This document shows positions 47,725-60,805 of a DNA stretch of 64,000 nucleotides, piece after piece. Under the pieces are notes generated by a model that saw nothing but the letters and a program-made list of their open reading frames with translations, made no database searches and was not told the origin of the DNA. The translations under genes were made by a program, and so were the position numbers. This DNA comes from Wallemia ichthyophaga EXF-994. Taxonomy: Eukaryota; Basidiomycota; Wallemiomycetes; Wallemiales; Wallemiaceae. Numbering within the stretch: the first letter of the stretch is position 1; every line of letters begins with the position of its first letter. The stretch spans positions 1 to 64,000 of the forward strand of contig NW_008806299.1 in the NCBI RefSeq assembly GCF_000400465.1. The letters run 5' to 3'.

Positions 47725-49063
47725 ATGAGCATTCGCGGGGCTGTGAATCGTATCAGCTCAGCCATGACTCAAGTACTACCACACTCCCGCTCTCCATCAC
47801 CCAAAACAGCAAAACTCCAAGAACCGCCAGCGAAGAAGACCAAAGTTGAGGGCATTCCCTTGGAGGAGGTTGACTACGCGAATGGATTGCATTTGGCGCC
47901 AATGGTTAGGAGTGGTGCATGTGGGTGGCTGCTATTCGACGCGCCACACCCCATCTCACAGCGCTGCAGTGCCAACACGACTCATCAGCCTCGAATACGG
48001 CGCGAAGCTGGTGTGGACGCCTGAAGTGATAGACCGAGCGATAATTGATTCGCAGCGGGTGTACAATAGTCAGTTTGATTGCGTATCTAATGGCTACAAT
48101 CTAACACTACAATCCATCCAGCGTCGACAGGCGTCATCGACTATATAAAACCCACAGAGAACAAGCCCATCTGGTCCACCCACCCACTCGAGCGCCCCCA
48201 CGTTATTTACCAAATCGGCTCATCGTCTCCGCAGCTAGCTGTGCAGGCGGCACAGACAGTCGCGGGGGATGTCGCAGGCATAGATCTCAATTGTGGCTGT
48301 CCGAAGCATTTCTCGGTACATGCCGGTATGGGCGCAGCTCTGCTCACCAACACGGATAACCTGGTGGCTATACTGAATGCACTGTGTGAGGCACTCCCAC
48401 ATAAATCCATTAGTTGCAAGATACGCTTGCTAGGCACACAGCAGGATACTATAGAGCTCGTCGAGCGCATCTGCTCCACACCCATCAAAGCTATCACGAT
48501 CCACTGCCGCACCAAGTCTATGCGCCCGAGCGAGCCTGCCCAGCACGACAGACTGGCGGAGGTGCGCGAAGCTATCGAGAAAATGAGACCCGATGTGGCT
48601 GTCATATGCAATGGCGATGGAAACACTCACAAGGACGCACAAGAAATTATGTCTCGCACTGGGGTTAATGCCGTGATGATCGCCAGGGGAGCCGAAGGTA
48701 ATCCTTCGTGTTTCAATAGAGGTGGCCCTGTAAAACTCGGCGCTTATTGGTTGCAGCTTGTGAGTGGAGATAGCATTAGTGCAGTTAAACATCAAATACA
48801 CCTCTTACGCCTCCATCCACCAGGCACACGCCCTCGATCATCTCTTCCCCGCTTCCAAGTTCTGCACTGGCCAACTCACGCCTTTCGCAAAGTACGGCGA
48901 TATCAAGAAAAAAGATCGCTCTAATCTCAACCAGGCCCTTTCGCAGGCCAAGACACACGAGCAGATGGCCGAAGCGTACAAAATTACGCTCACACAGGAT
49001 AAAGGCTTAGATCAGCCAATGTTTGATAGTTTGAGATTGGCGATACAGGCACGACAGCACTGA
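47725..49063 (+). CDS. SMM1: tRNA-dihydrouridine synthase 2
   Basis: Reduces uridine 20 of tRNA using FMN. Exons 47725-47920, 47970-48068, 48122-48729, 48785-49063 give 393 aa. Spliced it reads LHLAPMVRSGALPTRLISLE, with the catalytic Cys in DLNCGCPKHFSVHAGMGAALL-type context, then SCKIRLL, ITIHCRTK and the FMN-phosphate region VICNGDG / MIARGAEGNPS. A basic N-extension (PPAKKTKVE) could be nuclear targeting. The acceptor of intron 2 has an alternative 9 nt downstream. The last junction (after NRGGP) is the least certain: the segment usual in Dus2 between GNPS and the C-terminal helices is short here. An in-frame ATG at 47764 is an alternative start. Confidence 0.87.
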
Positions 49064-49469
49064 TGTGCTATTAAGTGTCTGAAGTGACTGATTTGTTGTA
49101 CTTAATAATTGCATTTTATAGATTATAAAAAGGGTTTTGTGGTTTCTCCTTGGTGCGCCTACTGACAGCACACGCTGTTTGGCCACAAAGATCTACGCAG
49201 CCTGCACGTCGGCAGAGAAAGGGATGTATGGCACATTACCACTGCTTAATCCTGTTAACCCTGATCACCCATAATATCCCAATTATCCCGCTCAAATTGA
49301 GTCAAAATTGGCCGCCCTTAACACGCAACCCGCAACGCGAATCAGTTCTTACAGCCCAACGATCACTATTGGAGTGAATTGAGATATAAATGACAGTAAG
49401 CGACACCACGAGACGTGGCTGCTCGGGCTAATATATTCACAGGACAAAGCTAATTCACGAGAAGAGTCG
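49064..49469. other. Intergenic region
   Basis: About 400 bp upstream of the ISWI gene. No gene seen. Confidence 0.6.
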
Positions 49470-52400
49470 ATGCTCTCTGATACGATTCCACCCAGCGCTG
49501 CGATATCGAATATTAACTCCAAAGTGCCGTCACCGAAAGGCGGTAGCGCAGATAGCGCAGACAGCGCACAGATTTCCGCTGACGAGGACAAAGATGAGCT
49601 CCAAGACCAAGACGATGACGACGAAGAGGAATTGGACGAGGAGTACGACAGTGATGGCCAAGTGATCAAGTCAATCGCCCCGGCACCCGCTCATGCACCC
49701 GCTAAAGATAACAAACGTCCAGCGCGTAAATCCAAACACAAGGTTAAGAAGGATGAGATTGAAAAGTCCAAGAATATCGATTCTGTTAAGCGTTTCTCGT
49801 ATTTGATTGGTCAGACTGATCTATTTAAACACTTTATTGATCGCAGAGTGAGTTTTCCATGCCAAGTGATGCGTGGTGCTCATTAGAACATACAGAAAGA
49901 ACGCGATCCAGCTTTCAGGGCTATGATTGAGCAGTCTGAAGTCCAAACAGGGAAAAAGAAGGCAAAAAAGAATCAGAGCAGGAGAAAGACTGAAAAGGAG
50001 GAAGACGAGGAGTTGTTGCAGGATGAAGAGGATGAGCCGTTTGCCTTCACAGAGACACCGGCGTGTGAGTATGACGCGTCACAAATCTAGCCTAACCTCA
50101 CACACGACACAGTCATCCAGAATTGTACAATGCGTGATTACCAGGTTCAGGGTTTGAATTGGATGATTGGATTGCATCACAATGGTATCAACGGTATTCT
50201 TGCAGATGAAATGGTAAGTTGCGTTTAATACACTTGAAACTCCGCTCAAATCACTCAGGGTCTCGGTAAAACACTTCAAACAATATCATTCCTAGCCTTC
50301 CTCAAACACTTCAAAGACATATCAGGATACCACCTTGTCTGTGTACCTAAATCAACACTTGACAACTGGGCAAGAGAGTTTTCTAAGTGGTGCCCAGATT
50401 TCAAGGTCGTTGTACTTCAAGGCACTAAGGAAGAGCGCGAGAAACTCGTCAAGGAGCATATCTTGCCTGGAGATTTCGACGTTCTCATTTCGTCGTATGA
50501 GATCTGTCTTCGTGAGAAGTCAGCTATTAAGAGACTCAGTTGGGAGTACATCATCATCGATGAGGCTCACCGTATCAAAAATGCCAACTCTTTGCTTTCG
50601 CAGATAGTCAGAATTTTCAACTCTCGCAATCGCCTTCTCATTACCGGTACACCTCTTCAAAATAACCTTATGGAGCTCTGGGCTTTGCTAAATTTCTTGC
50701 TTCCGGATGTCTTTTCCTCTTCGGAAGACTTTGATGCTTGGTTCACCAACAACCAGGAAGGTGGTAACAGTGACGAAGTTGTCAAGCAATTGCACAAAGT
50801 CTTGAGACCATTCTTGCTCCGTAGAGTTAAAGCTGATGTTGAGAAATCTCTCTTACCAAAGAAGGAAATCAATTTGTACGTAGGCTTGACTGACATGCAA
50901 AGGAAGTGGTACAAGGGTATTATCGAGAAGGACATTGATTTGGTTAATGGTATGGGATCTAGTAAGAAAGAGGGCAAGACAAGACTCCTCAACATTGTCA
51001 TGCAATTGCGCAAATGCTGCAATCATCCTTATCTCTTCGATGGTGCAGAGCCAGGTCCACCATACACAACCGACGAACATCTCGTATTTAACTCTGGAAA
51101 GATGCTCATTCTCGATAAGCTCCTCAAGTCAATGAAGGCGAAGGGATCCAGAGTTCTCATTTTCTCTCAAATGTCGAGAGTTTTGGACATTCTTGAGGAC
51201 TATTGTATGTTCAGAGACTACCAGTATTGCAGAATTGACGGTCAAACTTCTCACGATGATCGTATCTCTGCCATCGATGAATACAACAAGGAAGGATCGG
51301 AGAAATATATTTTCTTGCTTACCACTAGAGCTGGTGGATTAGGTATTACGCTCAACACGGCTGACATTGTCGTGCTTTACGACAGTGACTGGAACCCTCA
51401 AGCGGATTTACAAGCTATGGATAGAGCACACAGAATAGGGCAAAAGAAGCAGGTGTTTGTGTTTAGATTTGTGACAGAAGATGCAGTCGAAGAGCGTATT
51501 TTAGAGCGTGCTGCACAAAAGTTGCGTCTTGACCAGCTTGTAATTCAGCAAGGTCGTCAAACACAACAGAAGAATGCAGGCAAGGATGAGTTGACAGACA
51601 TGATTCAACATGGTGCTGAAAAGATTATCAACAATCAGAAAAGGGAGATAGTTGACAATGACATTGATGAGATTATCAAGACGGGTGAGTCCAAGACGGC
51701 AAATATGGCATCCAAGTATGAAGATCTCAACCTTGAGGATCTCAACAATTTTAAGTCAGAGATTAACTTTACTGGTGTCAATCCAAAAGCAAAACAACCA
51801 CTTTGGATCGAACCAGGTAAGAGAGAGCGTAAACAAAATTACTCGATCGACGATTACTACAAGGGTGCAATGAAACCTAATCCTCAAGGACGAACTCGCT
51901 CAAACAAGCCACCACCAGCAACGCACAAATTCCAAGACTACCACTTTTTCCCAACGAGACTCCTCGAGCTCGCGAGACGGGATGACAACTATAAGAAAAA
52001 GGAGGATGGCTGGGAAGCTATACCGCGCCATGTGGATCCTAAGAAGGCGGAAGAAAACCCAGAGCTCGTCGAGCAAGCTAAAGTGGATGCAAAGAAGGAG
52101 CAGGATGATATTGACAGTGCGACGCCGCTCAGTGAAGAAGAAATTAAAGATATGGAAGCTATGAGCCACCAAGGATTTACAACCTGGACTCGTAGGGAGT
52201 TTCAAGCTGTGGTAAGAGGAATGGAGCAGCACGGTAGGAATGACTTGAAGGGAATAAAAGGCGTCGTTGGAGATGGAAAGACGGAAGAGGAAGTTAAAGA
52301 GTATCTGGATGTATGGTGGAAGCGCTACCCAGAATTACAAGATCACCAGAGAATGATTCAGCGTATTGAGGAGGGTGAGAAAACGCTCGAGAGTGTCGCC

Positions 52401-53096
52401 ACCAAGACACGCGCAATCAAGGCCAAGGTCAACGGGTGTAGATATCCGTTGCAGATGCTGAATATTCCTTATGGTCCGCAACAAAGGGTGAGTGGGGGAT
52501 GTAGTGGAGACTGACACACTGACAAAGCACAGGGCAAGCAATACACAGAAGATGAGGATAGATTCCTACTCGTCAAACTCGCCCATCATGGCCTCAGCTC
52601 GGACGACACATACGATAAAATCAAGCGGGATATATTGGAGCATCCAGCGTTTAGAATGGACTGGTTTTTTAAGTCTAGAACACCAACTGAGATATCGAGG
52701 AGATGCCAAACGCTTATCTCGCTCACACTAAAGGAGGCAGGGCTTTACGAGGGCAAGCACGCCCACCCATCGGCATACCCAGCTGACCACAAGGAGGGAG
52801 AGTTGATAGCCAACACTAATAAGAAGCGTACAAATCTCTCACTTTCGCCTTCGTCTAATTCATCCAAGCGCGCTAAAGCCACACCACCTCAAATCGGACC
52901 AGGAATGACACCATCTGTACTCGCTGGACCATCGCCTCTACCACAAGGATATAGTCAGGCGCAAGCATCGCAAGCATCTCCACAATACGATCACCCACAG
53001 GCACATTCACAGGCACACCCCTCTTTGCCTCCAATGAGCATGCCCAATGTACCATTCCCAGATCAGCCTTTTCCACCACCGCCGGAAGGAAAATAA
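49470..53096 (+). CDS. ISWI-type chromatin-remodelling ATPase
   Basis: Slides and spaces nucleosomes. Exons 49470-49847, 49887-50064, 50113-50213, 50259-52487, 52533-53096 give 1149 aa. Order: acidic N-terminus, [18 protein letters not shown], ATPase lobe 1 ([39 protein letters not shown]), lobe 2 ([36 protein letters not shown]), then the HAND-SANT-SLIDE module ([44 protein letters not shown]). The C-terminal tail is Pro/Gln-rich. The first intron is only 39 nt. It is shared-family ISW1/ISW2; which one cannot be told by eye. Confidence 0.96.
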
Positions 53097-53520
53097 GCTG
53101 GCTACGACGACTCATTTTGTAAATTTATAAAACCTAATTTAGGGTGTCTCGTTGGTGTGCCTGACTGAAACAAGGACGCGCGTTTGAGAAAGTAACAGTG
53201 TGCATGTTTGTGGATTTAACATTCGTACTGCCTTATCACCTTATCACCATCATATTCCATCTCGCAAATTGCCAACATCATGGCTATGGCATGAATATGC
53301 ATAAAGTATGAAGCTGAACTTGAAAAAGACGCTAAGTAATATGCGTCATTCGGCGCGACTAATTCTATCTTTAGATCTCAGTTCGCTGTGATTCTCCGCG
53401 GGTATCTATTTCAGATCGAGCCGGAGTCCGGGTAAATTTGAGGCTTCTTGTTTTCGCACGAGTGAACAGAGCGCCATAGTACATCGCTGCATAGCCAGAA
53501 CATTACACAAACACACACAA
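53097..53520. other. Intergenic region
   Basis: About 420 bp; a short CCTTATCAC doublet at about 53230. No gene. Confidence 0.6.
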
Positions 53521-55221
53521 ATGAGCTCGGCGAACACTATAGTAGTCGATGAGATCGACACGGACGCAGACAAGGATAACCGGGGTAATGACAAGACCGC
53601 AGATACGAAAGACGCAAAGGAGCCTCATCAAGTGGAGAGCGAGATGGAGGCTAAGCAGCTAGGCATGGGATACTTCAAGGGTTCGCACGAACGGCTGGAC
53701 AAAGAAGTGGAGAAGGCGGAGCGGGATAAATTTCTAGTTGAGATGGATGAGCGAGATGACCCGAAGAACTTGAGCGTCGGCTACAAGTGGTATCTAACAA
53801 TCCTCTCCGGATGCCAGATCCTTAATGCGACATTTGCTAGTTCGGTTTTATCTAGTGCGTACTCGCTCATTGAAGAGGAGTACGGTAAGTCACAGGAAGT
53901 GGTTATCCTCACAGTATCTCTTTTCCTCGTCGGATACATAGTGGGGCCGTTCTTTTGGTCGCCGTTGAATGAGCTCGTCGGCCGGAAGGTCACCTTCATG
54001 TCTTCGCTTTTTCTGTTCGTCATATTCACTATACCCTGCGCACTCGCACCGAACATGGCGTGTCTCCTCGTGTGCCGCTTCCTGGCTGGTTGCTGCGCTG
54101 CTGCGAGCATGGTGACATCTGGTGGAGTGCTCGCTGACCTATGGGATCCGGTCCGGCGTGGTCGTCCTATGGCGCTGTACAGGTGAGTGGAGTTGGATAA
54201 GTGAGGGTGTGAAAATTTGCTGATTGTTGCAGTCTCTGCCCATTCGCTGGCCCTGTAGCGGGTCCAATAGCGTCGGGATTCATCGTCGACTATGCTAGCG
54301 ATTACAAGTGGGTATACTGGGCGCAGATGATCTTCGGCGGCGTGTGTTTCCTCGGCGTAGGTCTCACCTATCCCGAGACAATGGCGCAGGTGATTTTGAA
54401 GAAGAAGGCAGTGAAGCTGCGGAAGAGTACGCATGATAATCGTTATCATACCTTCAGCGAGCTCAATTCGCCGCCTTTCAAGGAACAGCTGTCGATTGCA
54501 TTCAACCGGCCGTTCAAAATGCTCAGCCAGGAGCTCATCATGATTATGACATCTCTTTACATTGGTGTGGTGGGTGCGAGGAAGTTTCTTAGGGATGTTT
54601 GCTTACTTCTCGCAGGTTTACGGTGTGCTTTATCTCTCGTTCGAAATGTTTCCGTACGTTTTTAAAGGAAGCTACGGCTTCACAACGTGGAAGACTGGTC
54701 TCACGTTCTGCTCTGTCGCGATCGGGCTGTTTATCTCGTACATCACCAACTTGATCTTTGACATGCGGTATATGCGAATAGCAAAGCAGACGATGAAGGA
54801 GACGGGTGAGCGACCAGCGCCCGAGATACGTTTTTTGCCTGCTATTCTTGTTGGTGGGCCCTGTTTCTCGATTGGGCTGTTCTGGTTCGCGTGGACGGCC
54901 GGACGGACCCATTGGTTAGCCCCTTGCGCGGCAGGCGTGCCGATTGGAGCGGGTGTCGTGCTCTGCTTCATCTCGCTCCTGTCGTACATTTCAGACGCAT
55001 ATACTTTGTACGCGGCAAGTGCGCTGGCTGCAAACACCGTCGTGAGGTCTGTGTTCGGTAGTGTTTTCCCCCTCTTCGCAATCAAGATGTTTGATCGCCT
55101 GTCGATCAGCTGGAGTGGGACACTGCTCGCGTGTATCGGGGTGCTAATGATGCCGTTTCCAATTATTTTCTACAGATATGGACTGTCAATCAGGAAACGG
55201 TCGAATTATGCTCGCAGTTAG
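53521..55221 (+). CDS. MFS transporter, DHA1 (drug/polyamine:H+ antiporter) type
   Basis: Plasma-membrane exporter. Exons 53521-54182, 54233-54569, 54616-55221 give 534 aa. About 90 residues of hydrophilic, acidic N-terminus, then twelve predicted membrane segments. Typical DHA1 features: NPxN-like DDPKNLSVGYKW before TM1, LFLVGYIVGPFFWSPLNELVGR-type motif A region, and the motif C-like SLCPFAGPVAGPIASGFIVD rebuilt over the first intron. Related to Tpo1-like polyamine/multidrug carriers; the substrate is unknown. Confidence 0.92.
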
Positions 55222-55335
55222 ACGTGCAATTGTTTAGATATAGATTCATAGATGTAGAAAGAATATAGAATAGACATAATTTGATAATTGAAAGCAATAG
55301 CTACCGGCTACTAACACGCTTCTGCTCTCACCCCC

Positions 55336-56438
55336 ATGTCATCTGGAGACTATCAAACTTTGTTGAAATCAGTAAAAAACAAGGGCGTCGTATTCACAGC
55401 GCCTAAAGACGCAGATGCTGCGATCATGTTCGCGCAGAACGGGTGGGTGTGTCTATCAGCAGCTCCCTCAGGCTGAATGAATGTGACTTTAGTGCAAAAG
55501 TGCTTGTTGGTGTAGATAGCACAGAGGCAGCGCAGAAATTGCAAGGTATTGCTAACCTCAGTACCCACCAACTCTATGTCGGCGACCACCTACAAGTCGA
55601 AGCCTTTTTCAGCCTGGCGATTGAATTGCTCGGCAATGTAGACATTATCGTTGCGAACGCGATACGCGCGGATGTCCAAGACTGGTTTAGCCCTGAAAAC
55701 AAGACACCCACTAGTGCGCACCGGCTTTGTTCCCCTCACTCCACCGCTAACGACATTATCAGACGTCCGGCCTGATATGACGGGCGTGCAGGTGAACATG
55801 TACGGCCAGATGTTTGCAATCCACTATGGCGCCAATGCTTTCAGGAAAAACCCTTCCGCCGATAAAGTATTTGTCATTGACGGCGATGCGGGTGATATTG
55901 CCGACCAGACGCCTATCCTCAAATCTACTATTGAGTCGGTGGGTTTAGCTGCGGTGTGGTTTGAAAATGCTCACCTGTCCAACAGAATTACTCTAATCCT
56001 CAGGGTTTGGATTCTTCAGGCAAAACAGAGAACTGGAGAGCAAACATCATCAACCCCACTTTAGCGGATCAGGTTTTGTTGAGTAGGGGCAAACCATACG
56101 CGCTCAGCGGCGTATCAGATAAGATTTCACGGAGGCATGCTATTCTCGTTGCTGCGACGATACAGTCCTCGTTAGAGAGCGTGGTTGTTATAGATGGCGC
56201 TTTAGTGTGAGTATGGGATATGGTTATGGTGCTGTACTCACACGCTTATAACAGACTGGCTCCTTACCCTGATATTGCCCTGCATGGACTGAAAAAAGTT
56301 AAAGCTAGATTGTTATTCATCAAAAGGGCGATGCTCGCTGTGCGTAAAATTTCTGCTAATCAAGACAAGATTAAGAAGTGGTGCACTGCTGCTATCATCT
56401 TCGGCTGCACATCTCTGCTTGCTCGTAGACTTCTCTAG
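55336..56438 (+). CDS. Degenerate SDR-like protein (probable pseudoenzyme)
   Basis: Exons 55336-55442, 55493-55713, 55763-55953, 56004-56206, 56255-56438 give 301 aa with all phases intact. It aligns with the SDR at 46.5 kb end to end (for example PTNVRPDMTGVQVNMYGQMF versus PANVRPDMKVIDVNFVGVLY; ANIINPTLADQ versus CNCINPWFADT) and shares the first (GG|N) and last intron positions. But the cofactor motif TGxxxGIG is replaced by FTAPKDADAAIMF, and the catalytic Ser, Tyr and Lys are absent (DGDAGDIADQ, STIESVGLAAG). The C-terminal hydrophobic anchor is kept in weaker form. Intact splicing with lost catalysis suggests a non-enzymatic role rather than a dead gene. Confidence 0.82.
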
Positions 56439-56559
56439 TTGGCGTTGATTGGTGTTGTATTTGGGTATAGACTTGTAGAATTTATCAGATGCATTTCTTG
56501 GTTACCGCTGCAGAGTCACTGTCTTAAACGGTCACAACAAAACCACAACCATCCTCCAC

Positions 56560-57181
56560 ATGCTAGAAGAGCAAGGTATATATGCATTTAGAAATAAGGG
56601 CAGCAGCTCATTCCAGATATTCCCGGGTAGTTCACTCACTGCTGCGATGGATTCCCCACCGATATTTTTTGTGAAAATGTCCATTTGGTCCAGCAAGATT
56701 GTGTTGCGTACAGAGCCGCAGCAACAGGTTATCGCAACTTCAATGACGAAGAAGCTGAGCTGGACCAACTATGACATCTTCATCGGTGGGTGTGTATTGT
56801 GAGACGCTTTGAATCATGTTGATAGCTAATGGATTAGGCGAGCGCGCTATTGCTGTAGATAGTCACAGCTTCTGGTCTGCCATGTGGTCATCAAAGCGCT
56901 TCTTCACTCTCCCGAGTGGGCTTAAATGCGTCGCAAAGAGGAGATCGAAAACAATGATGAGCTTTGTCGTTACGGAGCTGCTCAACAATACAATTATTGC
57001 GACTTATGAACCTACGTCGTATTCATACAGGAAAGCAGGCGCCTTGAGATTATTTGCTGTTGGACACGACCAACTCGATCTCACCGCAATTTTCATGGCG
57101 ATAGTCATTATGATACGAATAGATAAGGATACGCAGGCAGGCATCGCGTCTGGCGCTGTGGCGGGTGGCGGTGGGGGCTGA
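56560..57181 (+). CDS. DUF6593-like protein
   Basis: Exons 56560-56785 and 56838-57181 give 189 aa if started at ATG 56560; frame is open for about 17 codons upstream, so a 5' exon may be missing. The pattern (IYAFRNKGSSSFQIF, FWSAMWSSKRFFTLPSG, TIIATYEPTSYSYRKAGALR, HDQLDLTAIFMAIVIMIRID) resembles the DUF6593 family common in basidiomycetes. It ends in a Gly/Ala-rich tail. Molecular function unknown. Confidence 0.55.
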
Positions 57182-57340
57182 TAGTTGTAATTTATTCATA
57201 TCCGATTCTAAGAGATTAAGCAGGGTGTTGAATGAGATGTTTGTAAAACGATTCTCTTACTTGTGAGTCATTTATGTTTATTTGTATTCCTTGTCTTGAA
57301 CGCCCAATACACTTCAAATGACAAATAGTTCATTTTCACA

Positions 57341-58102
57341 GCGCTTCCTTACGACATCCGTTGGATCGTCTATCCCAAACTATCGGTGAAAGACGTGAGG
57401 ACCATGTTCCTTGTTTGCAAAAAGTTTGCCTCTATCCCGGCTGATTTTGGAGGACGAAACTATTACAGAGAATGGATGATTACTTCTGGCAAGCAAGACT
57501 TTGATGTCCAATTTCATCGCAAGGCTTTAAGTTCCTCTAGAATGAGAAATTTCACCGAGCACCTCCAGATTAACTTCAACTTTCTGAGTGACGCAAACTA
57601 CCTATCAGCAGTATCTGAATTAGGTTTCGCAGTTTCGAAAATGTCGAAACTCCAATCATTGCTCGTAGATTGCTCCGCAATAAGTGAAAGATACCATTCT
57701 TACAATGGTTATCGCATGAGGAACACTGATAATTTGATAAGCTATATGCTCTCGAATGACAGAGTTGAAGAGCTCACCCTTGTCTTGAAAGATCCTAATG
57801 AAATCAGGCCAACAAAATTTTAGTTTGATGCGCTTCTCGATAGATATCCAAATTTGAAGGTGCTGGCAGTGCGCTTTCTGGAACATCAAGACGATGATCT
57901 TAAGGTTTTTATTGAATTGCTTTTAGCTTCATTACCACTACAAATTGTTGTTGTGGCATATAAAAGTGGTAAAGATAACGTAAATGCAAGCTATAAGGTC
58001 TTTAAATCGAAGACAGTGACAACACTCGAAAAGGTCGGTGGCCAGCACGAATCCAGGTCATTTGCATCACAGCTCAAGCACTTCAAACGATTAATTCAGT
58101 AA
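57341..58102 (+). CDS. F-box-like protein with an in-frame TAG
   Basis: The reading frame starts with an F-box pattern (ALPYDIRWIVYPKLSVKDVR, TMFLVCKKF) and continues with leucine-rich spacing to 58102, but a TAG at 57821-57823 interrupts it in the same frame (TKF then FDALLDRYPNLKVLAVRFLE). Either it is a recent pseudogene or the TAG is the end of a 42-nt in-frame intron (GTCTTG..TTTTAG with a CCTAAT branch), which has a weak donor. No ATG fits upstream of the F-box; a 5' exon ending before the TTCACAG site is likely. The start given is the first F-box codon, not a start codon. Confidence 0.5.
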
Positions 58103-58542
58103 GACTATTGAGTATGTGAAATCGCTTCATCTTGTCTTGACTATATAATGCATATAAATTGATATCAACTTTGCATCCGCTAAGAACTCAAGACCCTTTG
58201 CACACACAGGCTGAATCAGGCACACGAGTGATACATTTATTTATTACAAATCGAAGGTACGAAAACAAATAAGTCCGGGGAAGCAATCTGCATAGATGTT
58301 ACTATATTTAATATCTTCATCTCGCTCGGCTCCAATATTTCTCTCGATTATTTATCTCAAGTAATTGCATGATCGATGAAGTGCTCGGATTAATTTGCAG
58401 ATAAACACCTTAAAGACTGTGCTATATCAAAACATCACCAAAAACCCAGAAGAACCACCGATTCCTCCTTGAAAAGTCTTTATGCGCATGCCAGACGATC
58501 CCCAGCCGCTCGGGTAATTTCATCCCTTTAACTTCCAACTTC
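58103..58542. other. Intergenic region
   Basis: About 440 bp with no gene. Confidence 0.6.
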
Positions 58543-60607
58543 ATGAAACCCAAGCGCAACAAAAGGAGATCTATTAGAGCTTGTCAGAGCTGCCGCAAGT
58601 CAAAAACCAAGTGCGTAATCCTCGACAACAGCGATAGGTGCAGGAATTGTGTAATCAAGAATTACCAATGCGTTGGCATTGAAGAAGATCGGTTAGTCCC
58701 GAAAATGCTAGATTTTACTCCCACTGACCACCACCTCCAGTCCTACTCGAGGCGCTGATAAGAAACCAAGGAAAGCTTACAAACCACACGGAATCTCCCC
58801 AGACAGCGAAGACGATGCTCACGAAAGGCCGCGATCATCCAGGCGATCAAAGCAGAGTGCCTCGAATCACACCCCAGCCAGCAGCGCTTCTTCATCTTCC
58901 TCCAATCAGCTCGTTCGACATCACAGCAGCGACAACGAGAGCGATGAGTATATTCCACAACTTTCTCCATCTGAAAGGAAATTTAAAATTCCTGATACTG
59001 CCCTTCTCAATAAGCCCTTTGACATAACGAGTTTACCCGAATTCGCAACACATCAGTCAAGCAAGACTTCCATCCTCAAGACACCCTCGACAGACTACCA
59101 GCAGTACTCGTTTTGGCCGACTCTGTTTTCTGAGACTGGCGGGAGCTTGAAAGGTCTTATAGCAGAGATCTGGAAGGTGTTTAGCAAATCCGATTTGATC
59201 GCTGTGCTGTTCCACCTTCCCTCACTCTACAAGAAGCTCAATATACCCTCAAAGAGGGCAAGCCTAGAGCCGTCACTGATATGCGCACTTTTGGCAGTGT
59301 CTTATTCGGTTCAGGGAGCGTCTGACAGAGCTGACTCGGGTATACTTAAGGGCAAAGCGGCATACTACGCAGACAGTGCTCACACATATTTAATTACAGC
59401 TGTCAACGCATCCAAATTCTCCCTGGGTATCGCACAGGCCGCTGTATGCCTCCACTACTATGAATTCCTCCCCAATGAGACTTTTAGCACTCAAAAACTA
59501 GGCTCAGCGATTATAATAGCCGATATTGTTATCAGCAAGCTTGCTCTCACTTCGATAGATGCTCATCAAGTGAGTTGGGTGTTTGACGACGACGGTATCC
59601 CCGTTAGGACAGTAGATGTCGGTAGCGACGACACAGACATACATACATACGTTCAACAGGCTGGGTGTCTATGCGACATCATCCGAGAATCTAATGAAAA
59701 CACTCAAGATCGACCGGGCGGTTTTGTTTTACGGGTCATTACGCGCTTCTCTGGCAACGACGCATCGGACGAGGAGATAGAGAAGGAGGAGGTGCGACGG
59801 ACAGTGTGGGCATCGCTGAGCCAAGCATGGAAACAAACTCTTTTCCATCCCGTCATGCCCCTGCACATAGCAGACAGCTCAAATTACGGCATCTTCCTCT
59901 CTTCCGAGAAATGGATATCGAAACTTCCGAGTCCACACGAGAGGACATGGTCTAGGAGGACTGTGCCGGCTCTGCTGGAGAGAGTGAAACTTCTTTGCCT
60001 GGGGGCTATCAGATTGCGCGCTCAGCCGCTAGAATTCCATGCGAGAGCTACCAAGATTATACTGGCAGCTGAGACCATCGAGATGGAATTGTTCAAACAC
60101 ACGTGTAGAAATATTATTCCGATCTGGCAGATAAGAAATATTGCCTTCATGATACGGCTGATTTTAACGGCAAAACTACAGGCCATGACGAAGAAGTTCA
60201 TCGGCCCAAAAAGTTACTTTACTAGGAAGCAGGTGATAGCTTGGCTTAAGGGTCACGAACTACTTTACAATAACCATCTCCGTGCCATTTTGAAGGAGAC
60301 ACCAGTTATTTTTGGCGCCTTGAGCGTGCAGGCCCTGCGTTGCTTGGATATCTTCGAACTCGACAGAGATGTAGTCGGTGCGTTGCGCATCTCTGGATCA
60401 ATGACTGATGCCGTCCAGTCAATTCTCTACTTCCACCCATGCCAGTCAACAGAAATAGAAGCGCTATTGCGAAAGCTGCGGCTTATCAATTTCGAAGACG
60501 AATGCATTCGTCAGAGCAATAAACCACAGCATCCTGAGCCACCCCCGCCCACCTTCGACGATCTCACTTGGTGCATAGCTCAGCTAAATATAACAAATGA
60601 CAAATAG
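58543..60607 (+). CDS. Zn2Cys6 transcription factor 2
   Basis: Exons 58543-58691 and 58741-60607 give 671 aa. N-terminal binuclear zinc cluster: IRACQSCRKSKTKCVILDN followed by RCRNCVIKNYQC (C-x2-C-x6-C-x8-C-x2-C-x6-C). The 49-nt intron lies just after the cluster. A Ser-rich linker precedes a fungal transcription-factor homology region (LAVSYSVQGASDRADSG, RRTVWASLSQAWKQTLFH). It resembles cutinase- and lipid-type regulators only in a general way. It lies between an F-box-like gene and the multicopper oxidase, on the same strand, so it might regulate the oxidase. Confidence 0.88.
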
Positions 60608-60805
60608 CCTTAAATAGAATGGGCTTTATGAAAAATTATACGTTCACAGCAAAGCAAAATATAATACGTTATAACTCCACTTAATTATATCAAATGTACT
60701 TTTCACTTAATTCCTTGGTTTTTGATTTTTTAAGGCCCGGTAATGAAAAGCTCCGGAGATGCGCTGTTAAGTTATTCTCATTAATTCCGACACCACGTCT
60801 AAAAG

